Below are positions 1 through 6,000 of a stretch of DNA of 6,238 nt, in pieces. Source of the DNA: Flammeovirgaceae bacterium UBA4659. GTDB lineage: Bacteria; Bacteroidota; Bacteroidia; Cytophagales; Cyclobacteriaceae. The DNA lies in NCBI GenBank assembly GCA_002405445.1, contig DHLV01000001.1, forward strand, positions 1-6,238, read 5' to 3'. Positions within the stretch are counted from its first letter, which is position 1; each line of letters opens with the position of its first letter. The position numbers and the translations under genes are program-made. Under the pieces are notes generated by a model. The model saw only the letters and a list, made by a program, of their open reading frames with translations. It had not been told where the DNA came from and did no database searches.

Positions 1-14
1 TGTCTGTCTCCCAT

Positions 15-848
15 TTATCGGAACTCAGTTTCGCTTATAGGCATTGATTCTTCACCCTTCGTTTTTTTCTGTTTGAATCGAATAAAATAACCCTCTGCCT
101 CGCTGTGCTGAATTTGAGCCCAAGTAAGTGCAGTCAGATCGCTCCAGCGTAGGCCAGTCAAAACAGAAAAGAGCGAGGCTTTTTTTAACAAACTTGGTTC
201 GCACTCGGTAGCCACCAGCTTTTCAAGTTCCTCTTGTGTCAGGTATTCTCTTTTCGTTTCGCCCTGCTTGATGCTTGCAACTGTTTCGAGTGGATTTTGT
301 GTAAGTATTTTGTCTTTTACTGCTTGCGCAATTGCAGCTTTGAATTTGTTAAAGTAGGAGTGAGCTGCATTCTGTGAAAGCCTTTCGTTTTTATTGTTCA
401 GTTTGCTTGTGGTCTGAAGGTAGTCGCGAAAGTCATTGCAAAAACCCTCCGTTAAAGATGAAACCAATAAGTTTCCGTTGGTGAATGCACTTAGGTAGTT
501 ATATGAACTGAGCCAATTATCGTAGTTACCTTTTGAGGTTTTTCGTTTTTCTGCCAGTTCACGGAAGTACCTTACAAATTCTACGTTCTTTTTCGTTCGA
601 TCTATGAATCCGTACTGGCCATTTTGGATTTCGATTTGTCTTTTTGCGCGGATGTTTTCAGCCAATAGTTTTGTTTCCTTATTGTGTTCACGGTCAGTAG
701 GGGTAAGGGGTTTATCAAATAGGTAGAGGTCTAGAAACTCTCTTCGGGTTGATTTACCTGTGCCAGGGTGAGGGATGGGCGGATAGAAGTCGAGGTAAAT
801 TCTCTTTCTTCCCTTCGAAATTGGTTTGTATCGGACGCTCACTGTCAT
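15..848 (-). CDS. Bacteroidota-type tyrosine recombinase (integrase), cut short by an in-frame stop; probable pseudogene
   Basis: This would be the integrase of the element, catalysing site-specific insertion and excision. From the ATG at 848 it is 277 residues. Residues 1-80 resemble the arm-type DNA-binding domain of Bacteroidota integrases, about 90-185 form the helical core-binding (SAM-like) domain, and about 200-277 begin the catalytic domain. Visible catalytic parts are the first Arg in TGLRWSDL (R234) and the hairpin Lys region QKKTKGEE (about 262-264). The HxxR box, the second His and the nucleophilic Tyr are missing, because TAA at 17-15 ends the frame about 100 residues early for a family of roughly 400. 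After the stop the same frame reads Met-Gly-Asp-Arg, as expected if a Leu codon TTA became TAA. The start at 848 is preferred over one 20 codons upstream, because it overlaps the previous stop as ATGA and because the family domain begins there. The stop lies within 17 bases of the window edge, so an end-of-contig error is possible. Confidence 0.85.
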   Translation of the reverse strand: MTVSVRYKPISKGRKRIYLDFYPPIPHPGTGKSTRREFLDLYLFDKPLTPTDREHNKETKLLAENIRAKRQIEIQNGQYGFIDRTKKNVEFVRYFRELAEKRKTSKGNYDNWLSSYNYLSAFTNGNLLVSSLTEGFCNDFRDYLQTTSKLNNKNERLSQNAAHSYFNKFKAAIAQAVKDKILTQNPLETVASIKQGETKREYLTQEELEKLVATECEPSLLKKASLFSVLTGLRWSDLTALTWAQIQHSEAEGYFIRFKQKKTKGEESMPISETEFR

Positions 849-1195
849 TGAAGTAATTTTTCGATTTCGCTTTTGCGGATAATGACCCTCCGGCCTATGC
901 TGCCGCATTTTATTTTCTTGGCTTTGATTAGGCGATGCAAAGTCATCCTACTGATTCCTATGAGTTTGCATGACTCGGCCACGCTTAAATATTCCTTGGC
1001 TTTGACTGCTTCAATAGGCTGAATCAATTTAGTGAGGGTTTGGAGATTGCTAACTCCAATTTTTTTGCCTTTAACCAGTGCTTTGTACGCACGGGAATTG
1101 CAACGATGAGAACAATACCGGGTAACTGTGGTTTTTGCCTCAAAACTCTGCCCACAAAACTCGCATAGCCTATTCACTTTAATGTTGCTGCTCAT
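845..1195 (-). CDS. Small zinc-finger / helix-turn-helix protein, excisionase-like
   Basis: A 116-residue protein. The N-terminus has a Cys4 zinc-binding pattern (C11, C14, C28, C32; spacing C-x2-C-x13-C-x3-C), and residues about 68-114 form a MerR/excisionase-type helix-turn-helix ([20 protein letters not shown], then a wing ending in [10 protein letters not shown]). Such proteins commonly act as recombination directionality factors or regulators for the neighbouring integrase. The ATGA overlap with the integrase start implies coupled translation. The frame stays open upstream to 1306, but that extension runs through the 10-bp repeat array and repeats Tyr-Asp-Thr-Ser because of it. The ATG at 1195, just before the Cys4 motif, is therefore preferred. 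The excisionase role is inferred from family and position. A transcriptional regulator acting on the adjacent repeats is equally possible. Confidence 0.8.
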   Translation of the reverse strand: MSSNIKVNRLCEFCGQSFEAKTTVTRYCSHRCNSRAYKALVKGKKIGVSNLQTLTKLIQPIEAVKAKEYLSVAESCKLIGISRMTLHRLIKAKKIKCGSIGRRVIIRKSEIEKLLQ

Positions 1196-1240
1196 TTGGT
1201 TGACCCTGTTTTGGCGCTTGCAGGTGGCACAATAAGCCAG

Positions 1241-1290
1241 TTTGTATCTTGATGTATCATATTGTATCTGGTTGTCTCCTGATGTATCAT
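1241..1290. repeat. Five tandem 10-bp repeats (iterons), consensus RWTGTATCWK
   Basis: The successive decamers are TTTGTATCTT, GATGTATCAT, ATTGTATCTG, GTTGTCTCCT and GATGTATCAT. TGTATC starts at 1243, 1253, 1263 and 1283, and the fourth unit carries the degenerate TGTCTC at 1273. The second and fifth units are identical. A 10-bp period places every unit on the same face of the helix and is not a multiple of three, so this looks like a DNA-binding array and not a protein repeat. It lies in the leader of the excisionase-like gene. Likely binding partners are the integrase arm domain or the helix-turn-helix protein. Confidence 0.8.
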
Positions 1291-1312
1291 AATTTCGCCA
1301 AATCACTAGAAA

Positions 1313-1412
1313 TTTGTACCTAATTTGTACCTAGCAGTTTAGAGGTACACCAAAGGTACAAATAGGTACAAAATATCAATAGAAAACAGTGAAAAATGAA
1401 AAATGAGGTACA
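1313..1412. repeat. Cluster of TGTACC/GGTACA motifs in both orientations
   Basis: TTTGTACCTA occurs twice in direct orientation (1313-1322 and 1324-1333, 11 bp apart). The same motif then appears inverted as GGTACA at 1344-1349, 1355-1360, 1365-1370 and 1407-1412. Its full reverse complement TAGGTACAAA lies at 1363-1372. Spacings of 10-11 bp within each block again keep the sites in helical phase. The core differs by one base from the TGTATC decamers next to it. The arrangement resembles arm-type binding sites of a tyrosine recombinase or an operator cluster. The function is inferred. Confidence 0.65.
1351..1358 (-). promoter_or_regulatory. Possible promoter -7 box of the excisionase-integrase operon
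   Basis: On the minus strand this reads TACCTTTG, an exact match to the Bacteroidota -7 consensus TAnnTTTG. Upstream there is only an imperfect -33 element (ATTG with an 18-bp spacer), so support is weak. The box overlaps one of the GGTACA motifs, so whatever binds the array could control it. A transcript from here would have a leader of about 150 bases containing the 10-bp repeats. Confidence 0.3.
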
Positions 1413-1414
1413 AC

Positions 1415-1437
1415 AAAAAAAGCCTCATATAAGGCTT
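1415..1437 (-). terminator. Terminator-like hairpin downstream of mnmE
   Basis: AAGCCT (1420-1425) pairs with AGGCTT (1432-1437) around a 6-base loop. On the minus strand the stem is followed by a T run from the As at 1415-1419. It lies about 46 bases past the mnmE stop and would end the mntR-mnmE transcript before it enters the excisionase-integrase genes, which run in the same direction. The stem is short at 6 bp. If the element boundary is right, this hairpin belongs to the element. Confidence 0.55.
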
Positions 1438-1479
1438 ATTTGTCATTAATTTCTATATTTGTTTATCAATTATTAGAAG

Positions 1480-1498
1480 TGTACTACTTCCCGATACA
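1480..1498. other. Candidate recombination core (att site) at the mnmE 3' end
   Basis: TGTACT (1480-1485) and GATACA (1493-1498) are imperfect inverted half-sites separated by exactly 7 bp (ACTTCCC, 1486-1492). That is the usual geometry of a tyrosine-recombinase core, where strand exchange happens across 6-8 bp. On the coding strand the 7 bp are GGGAAGT, the Gly-Lys codons of FCIGK plus the first base of the stop. Both half-sites resemble the TGTAYC motif of the neighbouring array. The core assignment is inferred; the partner site would lie outside the window. Confidence 0.5.
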
Positions 1499-2857
1499 AA
1501 ACTTACTAAATATGTTGTCCAACAGATCGTCAGACGTGATGTGCCCGGTGATCTCGCCAAGGTAATGAAGGCTTTGACGGATATCCATCGCCAAAAAATC
1601 GCCAGTGACATGTTTGTCCATACCCTCCAACACCCGGGCCAGCGATTGATTGGTATGCCATAGGCTTTGGTAATGGCGTAGGTTGGTGACCACAACATCA
1701 CCCTGTTTCACTTCATTTACATGGAAAAGTGCTACGATGCGTTCTTTTAGCGTTTCCAGATTGGTTTTTGATCCTGCCGCAATCAACACGAAGTCACGCC
1801 CCAGTGTACGCACCAAATCCGATTGAGCCAGATCCAGTTTGCTGCCGATTTTAAGGTACTGAACGTTTAGTTTCCTGATCTCATCCTCCTGTTGCGCAAT
1901 TTCCTCAAGCGTGGTGTTTGATAAATCGAACAGGTATAAAATCAATGATGCCTTTTTCATTGATTCGTGTGTGCGCTGTACGCCAATCATCTCTATGGCA
2001 TCTGACGTATGCCTGATGCCGGCCGTATCCATGAAGCGGAATGCTATACCGCCTAAAATGACTTCATCTTCGATGACATCGCGCGTGGTGCCAGCGATGT
2101 CAGAGACAATCGCCCGCTCCTCGTTGAGGAGTGCGTTCAGCAGTGTAGACTTGCCCGCATTCGGCTTACCTGCAATTACCACAGGCACTCCGTTTTTGAT
2201 TACGTTGCCCTGGTCGAACGACAAAATGAGTGGTTCGAGGTATGATTGAATTTTCCGAATCAGTTGCTTGAGTTCATCACGCTTGGCAAACTCCACGTCT
2301 TCCTCACCAAAGTCAAGCTCCAGTTCGATCAGCGATGCGAAATGGATCAGCTCTTCGCGCAAGTGCCGAATCTCTTTGCTGAAGCCTCCTCTCATTTGGT
2401 TGAGTGCCGCCTGACGCGCATTGTCATTTTCAGCATGGATCAGATCGGCCACCGCCTCAGCCTGTGCCAAATCAAACCGGCCATTGAGAAATGCGCGTTT
2501 GGTGTATTCACCGGGCTCTGCCAGCCGCACTCCTTGCTTCAGCATTAATTTGATAATTCCTTTTATGACGGTAGGCGAGCCGTGGCATGTGATCTCGATA
2601 CAATTCTCTTTGGTAAAAGAGTTGGGTTCGCGAAAAATGGATACCACCACTTCGTCAATCGGCCGATCTCCATCTACGATTAACCCCAAATGCAGGGTGT
2701 GCGTAGCCTGCCGTGTTAAGTCTTTTCCTTTAAATACTCGTTGGGTTAGTTCAATACAATTTGCACCGGACAGACGAATCACGGCCAAAGCACTTACGCC
2801 TTGCGGAGTAGCAAGGGCAACAATTGTATCGTCAGATTTCATTGGTTTGTTCGTCAT
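1484..2857 (-). CDS. mnmE: tRNA uridine-5-carboxymethylaminomethyl modification GTPase MnmE
   Basis: With MnmG it installs the cmnm5 group at the wobble uridine of certain tRNAs, using methylene-tetrahydrofolate and GTP. The 457 residues match the family length. The N-terminal folate-binding domain (about 1-125) contains the conserved PGEYTKRAFLNGRFDLAQAEAVADLI stretch in two parts (115-124 and 125-140). A helical domain surrounds the inserted G domain. G1 is GKPNAGKS (230-237), G2 lies in GTTRD (256-260) and G3 is DTAG (277-280). G4 is SKLD (339-342) in place of the canonical NKxD. The C-terminus is the invariant FCIGK with catalytic Cys454. The start is ATG at 2857; ATG at 2842 is an alternative that removes five residues. 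It begins 11 bases after the ORF6N gene stop, so it is probably co-transcribed with the manganese genes. Its last codons are the presumed insertion site of the element. Confidence 0.97.
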   Translation of the reverse strand: MTNKPMKSDDTIVALATPQGVSALAVIRLSGANCIELTQRVFKGKDLTRQATHTLHLGLIVDGDRPIDEVVVSIFREPNSFTKENCIEITCHGSPTVIKGIIKLMLKQGVRLAEPGEYTKRAFLNGRFDLAQAEAVADLIHAENDNARQAALNQMRGGFSKEIRHLREELIHFASLIELELDFGEEDVEFAKRDELKQLIRKIQSYLEPLILSFDQGNVIKNGVPVVIAGKPNAGKSTLLNALLNEERAIVSDIAGTTRDVIEDEVILGGIAFRFMDTAGIRHTSDAIEMIGVQRTHESMKKASLILYLFDLSNTTLEEIAQQEDEIRKLNVQYLKIGSKLDLAQSDLVRTLGRDFVLIAAGSKTNLETLKERIVALFHVNEVKQGDVVVTNLRHYQSLWHTNQSLARVLEGMDKHVTGDFLAMDIRQSLHYLGEITGHITSDDLLDNIFSKFCIGK

Positions 2858-2868
2858 TCTTATCTGCC

Positions 2869-3399
2869 TCAGTTTATCAAGCGATTTTGTACTGCTTTCC
2901 TGAAAGTCTCGGCCTGTTTGTCTGTTTGTTGTAGATCATTCAGCGTCTCGCCAATATCCCCACGGTGCCTATTGTACTTGGTTCCAAGTTCTTTCAGCTT
3001 TTCTGAAAATTCATTGCCTGAAAGGGCACGTTGGCTGCTGCACAAAAAAGCGTTGATGGCGGCCGTTTTTACTCGAATCGCTTTGTCAAAAATGGGTGTA
3101 CCGCTCAAACGCTGCAGGCCCTGTTTGATTAATGCGGATGGAGCGACTGAAACATAACGTTTTCTGCGAAATGCGGTAACAATTTGTGACGGCATCACCT
3201 CACGGTCAGCTACCGTCACGCGAAACATCAAGTCAATCGGAAACCGTTCATTATTTCTTTTGATGGCTTGGATCAATGCATTGGTTTGGACTTGATGCGG
3301 TTCAACCACGTCAACATACAACATTGCTTTTTGCGTTCGTACTTCGTAGGTTCTATTTTGGAAGGTATGCACTGGTATGAGTTTGTTATATGAATACAA
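2869..3399 (-). CDS. ORF6N-domain protein (phage antirepressor-like DNA-binding family)
   Basis: A 176-residue protein. Residues about 15-120 match the pattern of the ORF6N domain known from phage and bacterial proteins. Clues are TYEVRTQKAML, then NALIQAIKRNNERFPIDLMF, PSQIVTA, a basic RRKRYV segment, and DKAIRVKTAAINAFL where the family has ERAIEVNIAIMRAF. A charged, probably coiled tail follows (about 127-170). The usual LYGVET segment is degenerate (EPHQVQT). No ATG precedes the conserved N-terminus: the frame opens with TTG at 3399, then GTG at 3372, and the first ATG (3324) would remove conserved residues. TTG is therefore chosen with moderate confidence. It lies 24 bases after the transporter stop and in the same frame, so it is probably made by reinitiation. 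The cellular role is unknown. Its place between a transporter and mnmE is unusual for a phage-type domain. Confidence 0.7.
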   Translation of the reverse strand: MYSYNKLIPVHTFQNRTYEVRTQKAMLYVDVVEPHQVQTNALIQAIKRNNERFPIDLMFRVTVADREVMPSQIVTAFRRKRYVSVAPSALIKQGLQRLSGTPIFDKAIRVKTAAINAFLCSSQRALSGNEFSEKLKELGTKYNRHRGDIGETLNDLQQTDKQAETFRKAVQNRLIN

Positions 3400-3423
3400 T
3401 GGAAGAACCGCAAAAACCGCAGG

Positions 3424-5319
3424 CTAGCCCGTGCTAGTCTTTTCTCTCACAATCAGCACGGGAATATTCACGCGGTGCCGCACCGTATCTACTGTAGCAC
3501 CTAGTATCAAGTCTTTCACCCATTGGTGGCCATGTGCACCCATCACCAAAAGATCTGAATCAAATGCTTTGATGATTTCGGGGATGATGCGTTTGGGATT
3601 GCCGAACCCAATTTGTGTTTGCACCGAATATCCCTGGGCGATAAGCTGATCGGCATATTTTTGTAAAGCCACCTTGTCGTCTGCTGATTCGCGGTCTGCG
3701 ATCTCGCTACCATACCACAGCGCACCTGCCGTTTCAACCACATGCACCAGTTGGTAGGTGGCATGTTTTCCGCCTTGCGACAATGCACTTCTGATCGACA
3801 GTGTGTCGATGTGGCTGAAGTCGATGGCGATGGTGATGCGCTGGTATACCGGCTTGTCGAGCGAGCTGAGATCTGCGGCCGTGCCATGTGGCGATTTCGC
3901 CAGTTGGTCCGCCCTGCGCATGTCAAGCATTGGTTTGAAGGTGATGTACAACAGTAGCCCACCGGTGGCGAGGCACACAGGTATGACAAAGATGTAGATC
4001 AGCCATGCACTGTCAGCGGATGACTCGATCCACGATGTAATTTCCTGAAACACCAACTTCACGTTTAACGAAACAATAATTATCGCTATCAGCCACGCAC
4101 AAACCCTTACCCATGGTTTGATCACAAAAACGCCCATCTTCTGCTTGTCTGAGGTGAAGTGGATCAATGGAATGATGGCAAAACCCAACTGCAGGCTTAA
4201 CACCACCTGGCTGAATACCAGCAACTCCCCGGTTTTGTGCTCCCCGTAAAGCATGATGACAACGTAGGCTGGCACAATGGCAATCAGGCGGGTGATCAGT
4301 CTGCGAAGCCATGGTGCAATGCGCAGGTTTAAATAACCCTCCATAACGATTTGCCCCGCCAAGGTGCCGGTGATAGTCGAACTTTGTCCGGCTGCCACCA
4401 GTGCTACACCAAACAAAATCGAAGCCCAGTCAGTGCCGAGCATGGGTGCCAGAAACTTGTAAGCATCTTGAATGTCGGAAACTTCGTATAAGCCGGCACG
4501 AAAGAAGGTGGATGCTGCCAGAATCAATATGGCCGAGTTCACGAAAAAAGCAGCATTCAGCGCGATGGCCGAATCGATAAAGTTGTATTTGATTGCAGAC
4601 CAAATGCCACGCTCGGAGGTATCAAACCTGCGGGTTTGCACCAAAGACGAATGCAGGTACAAGTTGTGCGGCATTACCGTGGCACCGATGATGCCAATGG
4701 CTATATAGAGCGCTTCCTCGTTGGGCAGCGAAGGCACAAATCCCCTAGTCAATGCCCCCACGTCTGGCTTTGCCCAAATCATTTCCATTAAGAATGACGC
4801 GCCTATGATTGCCACCAGCGATACGATGAACGCCTCAATTTTCCGCATCCCATAGCTTTGCAACACCAATAACAACAAAGTGTCCAATACGGTAAGGGTT
4901 ACACCCCAAACCAGCGGCAAGCCAAACAACAGCTGCAACCCGATTGCCATTCCAAGTACTTCTGCCAAATCGCAGGCCGCGATGGCGATCTCAGCCAAAA
5001 CCCAAAGGCAAAAGTTGACTATCGGGTGGTAGGAGCTGCGCGATGCCTGCGCCAAATCCAATTGCCGAACCACACCTAGCCGCGCACTCAAACTTTGCAG
5101 TAATAAAGCCATCAGGTTGCTCATCAGCAACACCCAGATGAGTGCATACCCAAACTTGCTACCCCCGGCAATGTCGGTGGCCCAGTTGCCGGGGTCCATG
5201 TAGCCTACACTCACCAGGTAAGCGGGCCCCAAAAACGCCAACAGCTTTCGCCAGCCGCTGCGTTGGGTGGCGTCTACCGATGAGTGGACTTCGCTCAATG
5301 ATTTGCGCTGCTCGTTCAT
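3424..5319 (-). CDS. mntH: Nramp-family Mn2+/Fe2+ transporter with C-terminal universal stress protein domain
   Basis: An inner-membrane, proton-coupled importer of divalent metals, most likely Mn2+. Residues about 25-465 are hydrophobic with roughly eleven membrane segments. TM1 carries the metal-binding DPGN (42-45) and TM6 the MPHN motif (216-219), whose Met is typical of transition-metal-selective Nramps. After a linker, residues about 491-626 form a UspA domain (YQRITIAIDFS start, LLVMGAHGHQ, then LGATVDTVRHRVNIPVLIV). Its nucleotide-loop pattern G594-x2-G597-x9-G607 is present with Ala where Ser/Thr is common. At 631 residues it is longer than a plain MntH (about 410-440) because of this domain. 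The start ATG overlaps the mntR stop as ATGA, so the two are translationally coupled. The Usp domain probably faces the cytoplasm and could sense ATP or stress; that is inference. The symbol rests on the family and the MntR neighbour. Confidence 0.95.
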   Translation of the reverse strand: MNEQRKSLSEVHSSVDATQRSGWRKLLAFLGPAYLVSVGYMDPGNWATDIAGGSKFGYALIWVLLMSNLMALLLQSLSARLGVVRQLDLAQASRSSYHPIVNFCLWVLAEIAIAACDLAEVLGMAIGLQLLFGLPLVWGVTLTVLDTLLLLVLQSYGMRKIEAFIVSLVAIIGASFLMEMIWAKPDVGALTRGFVPSLPNEEALYIAIGIIGATVMPHNLYLHSSLVQTRRFDTSERGIWSAIKYNFIDSAIALNAAFFVNSAILILAASTFFRAGLYEVSDIQDAYKFLAPMLGTDWASILFGVALVAAGQSSTITGTLAGQIVMEGYLNLRIAPWLRRLITRLIAIVPAYVVIMLYGEHKTGELLVFSQVVLSLQLGFAIIPLIHFTSDKQKMGVFVIKPWVRVCAWLIAIIIVSLNVKLVFQEITSWIESSADSAWLIYIFVIPVCLATGGLLLYITFKPMLDMRRADQLAKSPHGTAADLSSLDKPVYQRITIAIDFSHIDTLSIRSALSQGGKHATYQLVHVVETAGALWYGSEIADRESADDKVALQKYADQLIAQGYSVQTQIGFGNPKRIIPEIIKAFDSDLLVMGAHGHQWVKDLILGATVDTVRHRVNIPVLIVREKTSTG

Positions 5320-5987
5320 TTTCGATGCTTATCCTCCGGGCTGACCAAAATATTATCTGATACTTCTTTGGATATGAAAGACCGTGCGCCACCGATGCTC
5401 ACTTCCATTGAACCATCGTATTCTTCACGGGCCAGAACCTTGATCTTCTTACCCGGATGTGCGCCAATCTTGTCCAAATACTTCAGCAATTGGGAGTCGG
5501 AGTCTCTCACCGCCATGATTGCCGATTCCATGCCTACCCCTAACATACACAGAGCCACGTGCAATGTTGCTTTCACCTTTCCAGTGCTGTCGGGTATCGG
5601 GTCTCCGTGCGGATCTACTTGCGGATACCCTAGAAATTCGTCCAGCTTCTCGATCAAACGATGTGACTGAATGTGCTCCAGTTGCTCGGCTACTTCGTGC
5701 ACCTCATCCCACGAAAAGTCAAGCTTTTGCACCAAAAATGTCTCCCAGAGCCTGTGTTTGCGAATGACTTCAAGCGCCACTGCCTTGCCTCTTGCGGTAA
5801 TGTTGACGCCATAATATTTTTCATATTTGACAAACTCTTTGTTGGAAAGTTTCTTGATCATATCTGTTACCGAAGCTGCCTTTGTGCTCAGCGACTCGGC
5901 AATCGAGTTGGTCGTCACTGATTCAGCGCCTGCCTTTGACAAATGGTAAATGGCTTTGAGGTAATTTTCTTCTGTGAGGCTGATCAT
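5316..5987 (-). CDS. mntR: Manganese-dependent DtxR/MntR-family transcriptional repressor
   Basis: A metal-activated repressor expected to control the transporter that follows and its own gene. Residues 1-65 form the winged helix-turn-helix (LTEENYLKAIYHL, then SIAESLSTKAASVTDMIKKL as recognition region). About 70-140 is the dimerisation and metal-binding domain, and about 145-216 a C-terminal SH3/FeoA-like domain absent from short MntRs. Metal ligands align as H78, E82, H97, E101, E104 and H105. Glu101 replaces the Cys102 of DtxR, as in manganese-type MntR. Position 8 is Asn where B. subtilis MntR has Asp. The length of 223 is normal for the three-domain form. ATG at 5987 is the only good start: it lies right behind a promoter box and gives the family's N-terminus. 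It is the first gene of the probable mntR-mntH-ORF6N-mnmE unit. Confidence 0.95.
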   Translation of the reverse strand: MISLTEENYLKAIYHLSKAGAESVTTNSIAESLSTKAASVTDMIKKLSNKEFVKYEKYYGVNITARGKAVALEVIRKHRLWETFLVQKLDFSWDEVHEVAEQLEHIQSHRLIEKLDEFLGYPQVDPHGDPIPDSTGKVKATLHVALCMLGVGMESAIMAVRDSDSQLLKYLDKIGAHPGKKIKVLAREEYDGSMEVSIGGARSFISKEVSDNILVSPEDKHRK

Positions 5988-5991
5988 CGTG

Positions 5992-5999
5992 CAAAGATA
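5992..5999 (-). promoter_or_regulatory. mntR promoter, -7 box TATCTTTG
   Basis: The minus strand reads TATCTTTG, an exact match to the Bacteroidota TAnnTTTG box, only 4 bases before the mntR ATG. The -33 region about 19 bases upstream is T-rich (TTTT) in place of TTTG. Transcription from this box should start within a few bases, at or next to the ATG, predicting a leaderless or nearly leaderless mRNA. The palindrome 6001-6024 fills the spacer between the two promoter elements. Confidence 0.65.
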
Positions 6000-6000
6000 G

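Larger units (their letters stand above)
1..1492. mobile_element. One end of an integrated element inserted at the 3' end of mnmE
   Basis: Seen: a tyrosine recombinase, an excisionase-like DNA-binding gene and an array of short repeats lie directly beyond the mnmE stop codon. The stretch looks richer in A+T than the mnmE-mntR side. Known: tyrosine-recombinase elements often insert in the 3' end of a conserved gene and rebuild it, and the 3' end of mnmE (trmE/thdF) is the target of Salmonella genomic island 1-type elements. Inferred: the element boundary lies within the 7-bp segment 1486-1492, and the rest of the element extends to the left of the window. Cargo genes and the second att site are not visible, so neither size nor element class can be given. 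Confidence 0.6.

Noticed and set aside
1241..1290. CRISPR array
   Set aside because: The units are only 10 bp, directly abutting, with no unique spacers and no cas genes.
1196..1306. N-terminal extension of the excisionase-like frame, including a CxxC pair
   Set aside because: The sequence is dictated by the 10-bp DNA repeats, and the protein family motif starts after the ATG at 1195.
1911..2903. Several plus-strand open frames of 100-160 codons opposite mnmE
   Set aside because: They lie fully antisense to a well-conserved gene, show no recognisable family and have low-complexity compositions typical of shadow frames.
3423..3437. CTAGC/GCTAG hairpin at the transporter stop as a terminator
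   Set aside because: The stem is 5 bp and is not followed by a T run on the minus strand. The downstream gene is only 24 bases away, so termination here is unlikely.
3431..5360. Open frames on both strands overlapping the transporter gene in other frames
   Set aside because: The transporter and Usp motifs are continuous in one frame; the others have no domain signal.
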